From Candidatus Bathyarchaeota archaeon (GTDB taxonomy: Archaea; Thermoproteota; Bathyarchaeia; Bathyarchaeales; UBA233), in contig JAMDCS010000095.1 of assembly GCA_023488835.1 (NCBI GenBank), positions 1 to 7,325 on the forward strand: a stretch of DNA of 7,325 nt, given 5' to 3'. The notes beneath the pieces were generated by a model that did not search any database, was not told where the DNA came from, and worked only from the letters and a program-made list of their open reading frames with translations. A program made the translations under genes and the position numbers. Positions 1 through 5,618 of this stretch are shown here, one piece after another (the first letter of the stretch is position 1; each line of letters starts with the position of its first letter).

Positions 1-11
1 TCTCTTTAGCA

Positions 12-521
12 ATGTCAGTTTTGTATAGGAAAGTTTTTGCAAAAATAGTTTGGTTGGATGCTGTTTGCGTTGGAACCATTGCGGCGGTTGCGGGGTTGGA
101 TTTGTTTTTGGTGTTTGGTTTCCATTTAACTGTGCCTTATGTTAGCGTTATCAAGTACAATTATTTGGCTTTGCCGTTTTATTGTTTGCTTGCAGCATCT
201 TTGACGGCAAAAGGCGGCTTACTGATTACATCAATAGAATGGAAAAAGAAAACCCATTTAATCAAGCCAGTTCTTGTCGGGGTTGGAGTTGTTTTGCTCT
301 TTTCTTCCTTGCTCGAAAGTATCCTGTTCCTGATTAAGTGGGTGGGGTTTGTGTCTTTTGGCGTGGACTCCGTTACTTATTACCCGTTTGATGTGTTTTC
401 TGGACCGATGGATAGTTATTTTCAGGAGTTCCATTACGCAGGCATCGTTCTAACAGTGCTCAGCATAATCTCACCTTTCATAATGATGGGAGTTAAGAGA
501 GGTTTTCTTCGAAGAGCATAA
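12..521 (+). CDS. Small multi-pass membrane protein of unknown function, possibly the C-terminal part of a longer protein
   Basis: The product is 169 residues when started at the first ATG. It shows four strongly hydrophobic segments at about residues 13-37, 44-66, 83-113 and 142-161. A basic stretch (about 77-82) follows the second segment and the C-terminus is basic (KRGFLRRA), which suggests a cytoplasmic tail. I see no catalytic motif. The reading frame stays open to the left window edge (codons for Ser-Leu-Ala precede the ATG) and no Shine-Dalgarno (SD) sequence can be judged, so the true start may lie upstream. The second hydrophobic block (KYNYLALPFYCLLAAS) faintly recalls the membrane region of large GT39-like archaeal glycosyltransferases, which would make this the tail of such a protein. 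That is a guess. The gap to the ABC ATPase gene is 45 bases with no clear promoter, so co-transcription is possible. Confidence 0.6.
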   Translation: MSVLYRKVFAKIVWLDAVCVGTIAAVAGLDLFLVFGFHLTVPYVSVIKYNYLALPFYCLLAASLTAKGGLLITSIEWKKKTHLIKPVLVGVGVVLLFSSLLESILFLIKWVGFVSFGVDSVTYYPFDVFSGPMDSYFQEFHYAGIVLTVLSIISPFIMMGVKRGFLRRA

Positions 522-566
522 AAGAGAAATCGCCGAGTAAATGTGAAGAACAACGGCTGATTAAAA

Positions 567-1535
567 ATGGCTAACGATTCCCTTAACCAAAACGCATGCG
601 TGGTACTTCGCGACGTATCCAAAGATTACAATGGCTTCCGCGCTTTAGACAATGTTTCTTTCGAAATTAGAGAAGGGGAAATCTTTGGTTACATTGGTCC
701 CAATGGTGCAGGAAAAACCACTACCCTAAAAATTCTGGTTGGGTTAATCAATGATTTTCAGGGAGAAGTCCTCATAGGCGGATATAGGTTGCCTAAGCAG
801 AAATTTGAGGCTTACAGGCTGCTGGGGTATCTTCCGCAAAACGTCGCTTTTCAAGAGTGGCGAACTGTTGACCATGCGCTTAAGACGTTTGGGAAACTTT
901 CAGGGCTAACCGAAACAGAAGTTGAGGAACGCATACCAAAAATCTTGGATTTAATGTCTTTGAGCGACGTGAGGCACAAAAAGATTTCTCAGCTCTCTGG
1001 CGGCATGACCCAGAAGGTCGGGTTGGCGCAGGCGCTTCTTCATGACCCAAAACTTCTGGTTTTAGATGAACCCTTAGGCGGACTTGACCCATTGAGCCGC
1101 CACCAGTTCAAAGAGATTGTCCTGAAACTCGCAAAGAAAGGCACCACAATCCTGTTTTCTTCACACATACTAAGCGATGTCCAAGATGTAGCTGACCGAA
1201 TCGGAATCCTCAGCCGCGGAAAAATCAAAATGGTCGGCTCAATGAACGAACTAAAATCCCAACTGTCCAACCAAAAAATTGTCGAAGTGCTCCTCTCGTA
1301 TGTCACCGAAAAATGGCAGGAGCTTGGTTCCATTAGAAACATAAGCAAAATCGAGCAACCTTCACCTGGCAGAGTCTTAGTTTATCTTCAAACGGGTGCA
1401 GATGAAGACCAAGTTATCAATGACATCGTGCAGAGCATAGCAAAATTTAGTATTCGCATACGAGGCATAACCCTGTTGTCGCCTTCGCTGGATGAAATTT
1501 ATCTTAACTATGTTCAAAAGGGGGAGAATGCATGA
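567..1535 (+). CDS. ABC transporter ATP-binding protein (ABC-2/DUF4162-type exporter ATPase)
   Basis: This 322-residue cytoplasmic ATPase energises an ABC exporter. All nucleotide-binding motifs are intact and in order: Walker A GPNGAGKT at 44-51, Q-loop Gln91, signature LSGGM at 143-147, Walker B LLVLDEP at 163-169, D-loop GLDP at 172-175 and H-loop His200. After the roughly 230-residue ATPase domain comes a C-terminal extension (about 235-322) ending in a SPSLDEIYL element. That layout is typical of the DUF4162-like tail in ATPases that partner ABC-2 type permeases. An in-frame stop at 558-560 makes ATG 567 the first possible start. There is no good SD sequence, so initiation may be leaderless or coupled to the upstream gene. 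Its stop overlaps the permease start by four bases (ATGA), which indicates translational coupling and a shared complex. The substrate cannot be told from sequence; drug, lipid or peptide export is possible. Confidence 0.95.
   Translation: MANDSLNQNACVVLRDVSKDYNGFRALDNVSFEIREGEIFGYIGPNGAGKTTTLKILVGLINDFQGEVLIGGYRLPKQKFEAYRLLGYLPQNVAFQEWRTVDHALKTFGKLSGLTETEVEERIPKILDLMSLSDVRHKKISQLSGGMTQKVGLAQALLHDPKLLVLDEPLGGLDPLSRHQFKEIVLKLAKKGTTILFSSHILSDVQDVADRIGILSRGKIKMVGSMNELKSQLSNQKIVEVLLSYVTEKWQELGSIRNISKIEQPSPGRVLVYLQTGADEDQVINDIVQSIAKFSIRIRGITLLSPSLDEIYLNYVQKGENA
1520..1526 (+). promoter_or_regulatory. Ribosome binding site of the ABC permease
   Basis: The purine tract GGGGGAG lies five bases before ATG 1532, inside the last codons of the ATPase gene. 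It supports the ATGA-overlap start and coupled translation. Confidence 0.6.
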
Positions 1536-2197
1536 AACTGCAGCTGCTCTATGTTGACGAATTAAGAGGCTTTTACAAGTCTAAAGTGATGCTTTTCCTG
1601 TGGATAGGCTTGCCCGTCATTGCCCTCTTGTTCCGCTTCGTTCAAGCTGGCACTACAGGGCAGGCTATACCTTTCATGGTTATCTCTGCCCTAGTAGTCT
1701 CAAGTCTAGCTGGAACCCTTGCCGCAGTCATGCTTACAGTTTCGATAATTAACGAGAAAAACAGACATGTTTACGAGTTGTTCCTGATAAGACCGCTGAA
1801 ACGCAGAGACCTAATGCTTGCAAAATTCCTTTCAGTGTACACCTGTGTTGCGATTGCCAGTTTCATAGCAGTTCTTGTGGGTGTAGCGGCTGACTTTTTC
1901 ACCGCGGGCGCCCTTCCAGCCACAGTTTTCAACGACACTGCTCAATCTTTAGCTATAAGCCTGTCAATGGTTGCGGTTGCATGCTCGGCGGGCGTACTCA
2001 TCGGCGTCGCCTCACCGTCAGTGCTCGTCGGAGCTATATTGGTTATTTACGGAGGAAACCAAATCTCCGTCATTCCATTAGTTCCTTCCCTGCTGAACCT
2101 GCCTGACGCATCCCTGTTCACGGTTGGTTTAGCGGCGGCAGTCACCATCAGTCTCCTCACTGCAGCCATCGTTTTGTTTGAAAGAAAACAATTCTAA
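1532..2197 (+). CDS. ABC-2 type transporter permease subunit
   Basis: This 221-residue integral membrane protein forms the translocation path for the preceding ATPase. Six hydrophobic segments can be seen at roughly 19-37, 46-72, 95-120, 137-160, 162-180 and 193-216, the usual number for an ABC-2 permease. Between the second and third segments, INEKNRHVYELFLIRPLKRRDLMLAKF-like sequence (residues 73-99) corresponds to the conserved 'EK..G..E.LL..P..R......K' cytoplasmic region of the family that contacts the ATPase. The family often has a larger extracellular loop after the first helix. Here it is short (about ten residues), so this is a compact version. No signal peptide is needed. The gene starts within the stop codon of the ATPase gene and has a good SD tract. 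Its stop codon overlaps the stop of the opposing MFS gene. Two copies would be expected per transporter, because no second permease gene is nearby. Confidence 0.9.
   Translation: MKLQLLYVDELRGFYKSKVMLFLWIGLPVIALLFRFVQAGTTGQAIPFMVISALVVSSLAGTLAAVMLTVSIINEKNRHVYELFLIRPLKRRDLMLAKFLSVYTCVAIASFIAVLVGVAADFFTAGALPATVFNDTAQSLAISLSMVAVACSAGVLIGVASPSVLVGAILVIYGGNQISVIPLVPSLLNLPDASLFTVGLAAAVTISLLTAAIVLFERKQF
2179..2193 (-). terminator. Possible T-rich terminator for the MFS gene, inside the permease gene
   Basis: Read on the minus strand, the sequence immediately after the MFS stop is AATTGTTTTCTTTCA, followed by another T-rich stretch. It could serve as an archaeal T-tract terminator. It lies entirely within the last codons of the ABC permease. 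Confidence 0.3.
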
Positions 2198-3408
2198 TGG
2201 AAAATTACTTTTTTACCCTTTCTATTTGACAGCAAGAAGACAGCGCTTGAAATTATTAGCAGAAAACTAAGGGAAAGGAACAAACCCCCATACCGTAGGC
2301 TGGTTGCGAAGATTACACCGCTGACTATGGGTCCAAGCGTTTGACCTAAATCCATCATGGTTGACAGGAACCCCATTGAAGCGCCCACCAAAGTGGCAGG
2401 CACCAAGTCGCAAACCATAGGCGAAGTTGACGAGAGCACGGTGGCAAACGAAACCCCGTAGCCAACCGCCAATAAGAGCAGCAGAGGAAACTGTGTTGCG
2501 AACGGGATTGCCGCAACCAAAAAGCAACTTGCTATGATGCCCACGATTATGGGTTTTGTTCTGCCTATCCTATCTGAAACTCTGCCAATTAGGGGTCTAG
2601 CAATGACAAGAGCCACTATTTCACTGCCCGTTATGATTCCTACCGAAAAAATGTCCAACTTTACTACATCGGTTAGGTATCCTACTAGAAAGAACTCGAC
2701 TGAACCGAAAACAAAGTATTGAACCGCTTGGACGAAGCTGACGCCTAAAACGCTGGTGTTTTGAATTATGGTTAGCCATCCGCTGAACATTTTTCTCGGC
2801 GGCTTTTCCAAAGGCGCAGGCTCGGTTGCAAAGGTTCTTTTCTCAGCCAAGAACAGCAGCGCAATTACGAAAGCGGTTACGCCAGCGATGCCCACTGCAA
2901 CGTAGAGGGTGAAGAAGCTTTCGTTTGTTGCAAAAAGTATGTAGCCGCCCAAGAATGGCGCTAAAGCCCTGCCCACGGCGGTTGCGGAGTTAAAAATCGA
3001 AATACGTTCCCCACGTTTGGTCGGAAATAACGTTGCGATTGAGGCTTCAGCTACAGGCATGAAGATTGCGGTTGCAAACCCATGGTAGAAACGCACAAGC
3101 GCCAGCATCCACCAAGAACTCACTCCCAAATACAGGAATGGCGCAGAAGCGAAAACGAAAGCGGCAAACAACAAAACCTTCATGCCTGTAGCTACATCAG
3201 AGAGTGAGGCTACGGGTAAGCTGATGAGTATACCTGGAATGGTTGATGCCGAAGCCACGATGCCCAACAAGTCGTCAGGTGTTCCCAAACTGGTTGCGAA
3301 CGGTTTTAGAACAGGGTTCTTTGACATGGTTGAGCTTAGAATCACAAATAGACCCATTATGCATATTACAAGGAAGAAGGCATTTTGTGTCCATTTAGAT
3401 TTAAGCAT
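2194..3408 (-). CDS. Major facilitator superfamily (MFS) transporter
   Basis: The 404-residue protein has about twelve hydrophobic segments in two halves, joined by a hydrophilic charged loop at about 189-216, as expected for an MFS secondary transporter of the cytoplasmic membrane. Family motifs are visible. A motif-B-like RFYHG is at 106-110 in helix 4. A Pro/Gly-rich AVGRALAPFLGG is at 144-155 in helix 5, as in drug:H+ antiporters. A textbook motif A (GRVSDRIGR, 275-283) lies in the loop between helices 8 and 9. The equivalent loop between helices 2 and 3 is degenerate: Asp71 is kept, but the following Arg-x-Gly-Arg is replaced by VATG. This pattern fits a multidrug-efflux-like or sugar-like exporter, but the substrate is not predictable. 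The start ATG is preceded by AAGGT at very short spacing. The gene stands alone on the minus strand, convergent with the ABC operon and divergent from the signal peptidase gene. Confidence 0.92.
   Translation of the reverse strand: MLKSKWTQNAFFLVICIMGLFVILSSTMSKNPVLKPFATSLGTPDDLLGIVASASTIPGILISLPVASLSDVATGMKVLLFAAFVFASAPFLYLGVSSWWMLALVRFYHGFATAIFMPVAEASIATLFPTKRGERISIFNSATAVGRALAPFLGGYILFATNESFFTLYVAVGIAGVTAFVIALLFLAEKRTFATEPAPLEKPPRKMFSGWLTIIQNTSVLGVSFVQAVQYFVFGSVEFFLVGYLTDVVKLDIFSVGIITGSEIVALVIARPLIGRVSDRIGRTKPIIVGIIASCFLVAAIPFATQFPLLLLLAVGYGVSFATVLSSTSPMVCDLVPATLVGASMGFLSTMMDLGQTLGPIVSGVIFATSLRYGGLFLSLSFLLIISSAVFLLSNRKGKKVIFH
2209..2227 (+). terminator. T-tract terminator for the ABC operon, inside the 3' end of the MFS gene
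   Basis: Twelve bases after the permease stop the plus strand reads six T's, then ACCC, then TTTCTATTT. Archaeal RNA polymerase terminates at such T-rich tracts without needing a hairpin. The tract lies within the last codons of the opposing MFS gene, so the two transcripts probably overlap at their 3' ends. Confidence 0.45.
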
Positions 3409-3452
3409 ACCTTAAACCAAGAGAAAGCTTGGTCTGGAACTATTTTTTGTTT

Positions 3453-3460
3453 GCTATATG
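3453..3460 (-). promoter_or_regulatory. Weak TATA-like element upstream of the MFS gene
   Basis: The minus strand reads CATATAGC about 45 bases upstream of the MFS start, which would give a leader of about 20 bases. The match to the archaeal TTTATATA-type consensus is only partial and a neighbouring A-rich tract could compete. Confidence 0.2.
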
Positions 3461-3476
3461 GACGAAAAGAATGTGG

Positions 3477-3486
3477 TTTATTAATA
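3477..3486 (+). promoter_or_regulatory. TATA box of the signal peptidase gene
   Basis: TTTATTAATA lies about 45 bases before the TTG start. Transcription starting about 25 bases downstream would give a leader of roughly 20 bases, enough to include the GAAGG at 3518-3522. Spacing and composition fit an archaeal TATA box. Confidence 0.45.
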
Positions 3487-3517
3487 GTGTTTTCATTTTC
3501 TTTAAGGATTAACTGTT

Positions 3518-3522
3518 GAAGG
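3518..3522 (+). promoter_or_regulatory. Ribosome binding site supporting the TTG start of the signal peptidase
   Basis: GAAGG lies seven bases before TTG 3530. The frame is closed by a stop at 3503-3505 and no ATG or GTG lies in frame before the first transmembrane helix. This site therefore decides the TTG start. Confidence 0.5.
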
Positions 3523-3529
3523 CAGAATA

Positions 3530-4192
3530 TTGATCGTTGCTACAAAAATTCGGCGAAACGAATATATCAAATCGGCACTCGTTATCGCGTTGATTGTTGG
3601 TGTGGTTTTAGGGTTTTTCTTTGGCTTAGAATTGGTTCTGGGTACAGGAGTTCCAGTTAGGGTGGTGGAAAGCGGCAGCATGTGCGTTCCCTACGATGGC
3701 GACTGCGACGGCTGGAGCCACCCATTCGCTCACACCTTACATGTAGGCGACATCATCGTCATCCAGCAAGTAAACCCAGCTGACCTCAACGTCAACTACC
3801 CCAACAGCGACATCATCGTCTACGAAAACCCAACCAACCCAACATCCACGCCAATCGTTCACCGCATAGTGGAAAGGTATGAAGTCAACGGCACACTATA
3901 CTTCCAAACAAAGGGGGATGGCAACGGAGAAAAGTGGCCAGCAACACCTCCAGTCAGCGATTACGATTCTAACAGACTCTGGACTACTGGGCAAGGGGTT
4001 CCCCAAGACCGTGTGATAGGCAAAGTTGTTATGCGTATTCCGTACTTTGGATGGATAACTCTTTTCCTGAGGAACAACCCGTGGGGGCTGCCAGTAGTTA
4101 TTGGACTTATCCTGTTGCTTGTGGTTCTTGAATTCGTCATTCCCATAATCAGAGGCAAAAAAGGTAAGCCTGAAGAACCGATTACGTTGTAG
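3530..4192 (+). CDS. Signal peptidase I, ER/archaeal type (S26B, Sec11-like)
   Basis: This membrane-anchored serine protease removes signal peptides from Sec-exported proteins on the outer face of the membrane. The 220-residue product starts with a basic N-terminus and one helix at about 15-38. The catalytic serine box VESGSM is at 46-51 with nucleophile Ser50. HVGDIIV at 71-77 is the conserved box C. IVHRIVE at 109-115 holds His111, where bacterial enzymes have lysine. TKGDGN at 127-132 holds Asp130. The Ser-His-Asp set marks the archaeal/eukaryotic type. A second hydrophobic segment (about 187-207) followed by a basic tail gives a two-helix topology. Between the serine box and box C there is an insertion with Cys52 and Cys59 and an acidic, aromatic stretch; the cysteines could form an extracellular disulfide. 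Start is TTG 3530, chosen from the upstream GAAGG and the frame limit. The gene appears monocistronic. Confidence 0.93.
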   Translation: MIVATKIRRNEYIKSALVIALIVGVVLGFFFGLELVLGTGVPVRVVESGSMCVPYDGDCDGWSHPFAHTLHVGDIIVIQQVNPADLNVNYPNSDIIVYENPTNPTSTPIVHRIVERYEVNGTLYFQTKGDGNGEKWPATPPVSDYDSNRLWTTGQGVPQDRVIGKVVMRIPYFGWITLFLRNNPWGLPVVIGLILLLVVLEFVIPIIRGKKGKPEEPITL

Positions 4193-4217
4193 CCTGTCGA
4201 ACTCAAATCTGGGTCAT

Positions 4218-4231
4218 AGAAATAGAAAACA
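4218..4231 (-). terminator. Possible T-rich terminator of the flavodoxin gene
   Basis: The minus strand reads TGTTTTCTATTTCT starting about five bases after the flavodoxin stop. It lies in the 43-base gap between the convergent signal peptidase and flavodoxin genes. I see no equally good T-tract on the plus strand for the peptidase transcript. Confidence 0.35.
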
Positions 4232-4235
4232 TTTG

Positions 4236-4796
4236 CTACTTCCCTGCTTTATCCGCCAACTCTTTTGACCATTTGCGAATTTCTTCCATGTCCCGCATGT
4301 CATAGACGTCTGGCGGATTTTCCTTAAAGCCATCTGCTTCATACTGCTTGCGTTGAGAACCAAAAGCTCTGCGTGTGATTGGGTTCATCTTGTTGTAGTC
4401 GATGATGCCGCCGAACATAGCCATAGCAAGCGGCTGAAGAGCATATTTTGCGGCTTTGTCTTCAAGGTAAGACTTCCAAATTTTCGCTAACTCCTCTTTT
4501 TTGCCCTCACGTTCATAGGCTGACTTAACTGCGGAAGAAACGAAAATAACCAGTTTCTTTGTTAATAGTTGGTTTCTGAATTTTTTCAGAAAATCCTCAG
4601 CTTCGCCTGTCCACTTGAACATTTGCATGCCGCTTCCGACTAAGATAAGGTCGTATGGGGAGATGTCTTTGACTTTCTCTTCTTTAGCGTTCACGACTTT
4701 AACTTCGAAGCCTTCGCTCTGGAGAACCTTTGCGATTTCTTGTGAGGTGTCGGCTGTGGCTCCATAGCGGGTTCCGTAAACGATTAACGTCTTCAT
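4236..4796 (-). CDS. Flavodoxin-domain protein (HemG-like Flavodoxin_5 family)
   Basis: The 186-residue soluble protein begins directly with the flavodoxin core. Beta strand MKTLIVYG is followed by the FMN phosphate loop TRYGATADTSQEIAK (residues 9-23), then by VKVVNA and DLILVGSGMQMFKWTGEAEDFLK, where the SGM segment (55-57) sits at the second FMN loop. The third strand LVIFVSSAV (82-90) is also typical. Family resemblance is to the protoporphyrinogen oxidase-like flavodoxins (HemG, Flavodoxin_5), which carry electrons through FMN. A HemG role in haem synthesis is not shown by sequence alone, and a general electron carrier or flavoprotein reductase is equally likely. The C-terminal third (about 125-186) is charged and extends beyond a minimal flavodoxin (about 140-150 residues). 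The gene is divergent from the ferritin-like gene across 130 bases, which hints at linked iron or redox roles. Confidence 0.85.
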   Translation of the reverse strand: MKTLIVYGTRYGATADTSQEIAKVLQSEGFEVKVVNAKEEKVKDISPYDLILVGSGMQMFKWTGEAEDFLKKFRNQLLTKKLVIFVSSAVKSAYEREGKKEELAKIWKSYLEDKAAKYALQPLAMAMFGGIIDYNKMNPITRRAFGSQRKQYEADGFKENPPDVYDMRDMEEIRKWSKELADKAGK

Positions 4797-4830
4797 TTTT
4801 CAACGTCTCAAGAATAATTAGTTTTGCTGC

Positions 4831-4838
4831 GTTATAAG
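4831..4838 (-). promoter_or_regulatory. TATA-like element of the flavodoxin gene
   Basis: The minus strand reads CTTATAAC about 35-42 bases upstream of the start ATG. A start site about 25 bases downstream would leave a leader of around a dozen bases. No strong SD sequence precedes the ATG, so a short leader or near-leaderless mRNA fits. Confidence 0.4.
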
Positions 4839-4873
4839 ATTACCATTAATTAAGCGCTGTTTTGCAGAAACAA

Positions 4874-4881
4874 TTTATAAA
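4874..4881 (+). promoter_or_regulatory. Archaeal TATA box of the ferritin-like gene
   Basis: TTTATAAA is a near-ideal archaeal TATA box, preceded by GAAACAA (4867-4873), a plausible BRE for TFB. Transcription starting near 4902-4905 would give a leader of about 22-25 bases containing AAGGTGG. This is the clearest promoter in the window. Confidence 0.65.
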
Positions 4882-4913
4882 CCAAGATACTGTAATCTTT
4901 AGTGTATAATTTT

Positions 4914-4920
4914 AAGGTGG
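4914..4920 (+). promoter_or_regulatory. Ribosome binding site fixing the TTG start of the ferritin-like gene
   Basis: AAGGTGG ends six bases before TTG 4927. The next in-frame ATG is codon 25, inside the first ferritin helix and past metal ligand Glu17. The TTG is therefore the start. Confidence 0.7.
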
Positions 4921-4926
4921 ATATTT

Positions 4927-5385
4927 TTGGTTTCTCAAAAACTTTTAGAATATTTAAACAAGGGCATAGCCCGCGAACTCCAGGTGAGCATACAATACAT
5001 GTGGCAACATGTCCAAGTTACAGGCACAGACGGCGCCATCGTGGAAGATGTTTTCCGCAAAACCGCCATCGCCGAAATGAAACATGCAGAACGCCTAGCC
5101 GAACGCTTAGACTACCTAAACGGCGTAGCCACCACCAAGCCAGACCCAATTTTTGTCGGCGGCAGCCTTATTGAAATGCTCAAACAAGACGAGCAAGACG
5201 AAGAACAAGCCATCAACCTCTACAAGCAGGCGATTCAGGTTGCAGCGGAAGAAGGCGACTACACCACCAGGCGGATGCTAGAAGAGATTTTGGCTGAAGA
5301 AGAAAACCACATCAACACCTTCGGTAAACTCCTTGTCGGCATGACTGAACCATTCACACAGCCGGGAACATCACAAATAGAATAA
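4927..5385 (+). CDS. Bacterioferritin-like iron-storage/ferroxidase protein
   Basis: This 152-residue cytoplasmic four-helix-bundle protein is expected to oxidise Fe(II) and store iron, probably as a multimeric shell. Aligned by eye with E. coli Bfr from memory, every di-iron ligand is present: Glu17 (RELQ), Glu50 and His53 (EMKH), Glu92, Glu125 and His128 (EEENH). Tyr24, near the metal site in Bfr, is also kept. Met51 sits where Bfr has its haem-ligating Met52, so haem binding at a subunit interface is possible. The same EMKH sequence can occur in non-haem relatives, so this is not proof. Length is close to Bfr (about 158). Hydrophilic helices cover roughly 3-31, 36-64, 81-109 and 112-138. 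Start is TTG 4927 with a strong SD and TATA box. It is divergent from a flavodoxin-type gene, which could supply electrons for iron release. A role in peroxide or oxygen defence is an alternative. Confidence 0.9.
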   Translation: MVSQKLLEYLNKGIARELQVSIQYMWQHVQVTGTDGAIVEDVFRKTAIAEMKHAERLAERLDYLNGVATTKPDPIFVGGSLIEMLKQDEQDEEQAINLYKQAIQVAAEEGDYTTRRMLEEILAEEENHINTFGKLLVGMTEPFTQPGTSQIE

Positions 5386-5517
5386 CAAAGAGTTTTAGCG
5401 TTTACGACCGATGAAAATAGGGTTACTTACATCTATCTGCTACCGCTTGACAATTAGCATAGCAAGGGCTAAAAAAGTACAGAAACCCCAAAAAGACCTA
5501 AAGTCCATTTCCATTAG

Positions 5518-5543
5518 ATTGGACAGGCAAAGCGCCTTCCAAT
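5518..5543 (+). other. Stem-loop upstream of the inositol-phosphate synthase gene
   Basis: ATTGGA (5518-5523) pairs with TCCAAT (5538-5543) and AGGC (5525-5528) pairs with GCCT (5534-5537). Together they form a ten-pair stem with one bulged C (5524) and a five-base loop. T-rich sequence (TGTCTTTTCTTT) follows six bases later, so it could be a terminator for a transcript entering from the ferritin side or the 3' end of a small RNA. GTCCA (5503-5507) can pair instead with TGGAC (5520-5524), giving a mutually exclusive fold. Function is unknown. Confidence 0.45.
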
Positions 5544-5566
5544 CAACATGTCTTTTCTTTAGAAAA

Positions 5567-5574
5567 AGTTATAG
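5567..5574 (+). promoter_or_regulatory. Possible TATA element of the inositol-phosphate synthase gene
   Basis: AGTTATAG follows an A-rich BRE-like stretch. A start site about 25 bases downstream (near 5597) would suit GTG 5628 with a leader of about 30 bases. It would leave ATG 5580 untranscribed. The match to consensus is modest. Confidence 0.3.
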
Positions 5575-5612
5575 CGTAGATGGACATTAAGCCTTCTCTA
5601 ACTAATTGCATT

Positions 5613-5618
5613 GGATGG
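5613..5618 (+). promoter_or_regulatory. Ribosome binding site favouring GTG 5628 for the synthase
   Basis: GGATGG lies nine bases before GTG 5628. It is an imperfect SD match, but no SD-like sequence precedes the longer ATG 5580 start. Confidence 0.35.

Noticed and set aside
434..622. Minus-strand open frame across the gap between the membrane protein and the ABC ATPase
   Set aside because: It overlaps both real genes at their ends, has no RBS and shows no domain.
1040..1348. 102-codon minus-strand open frame inside the ABC ATPase gene
   Set aside because: It is antisense to a fully conserved ATPase domain, its translation has no recognisable domain, and no promoter or RBS supports it.
3182..3415. 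77-codon plus-strand open frame antisense to the MFS N-terminus
   Set aside because: It is antisense to clear transmembrane coding sequence and has no supporting signals.
3749..3820. Repeated GACATCATCGTC at 3749-3760 and 3809-3820
   Set aside because: Both copies encode the DIIV beta strands expected in the signal peptidase fold (box C and a second strand). They look like coding convergence and not a mobile or regulatory repeat.
4902..5174. Plus-strand open frame starting at GTG 4902 over the ferritin-like gene
   Set aside because: Its translation is Arg/His/Pro-rich out-of-frame sequence. The real frame from TTG 4927 has all ferritin ligands and a strong SD.
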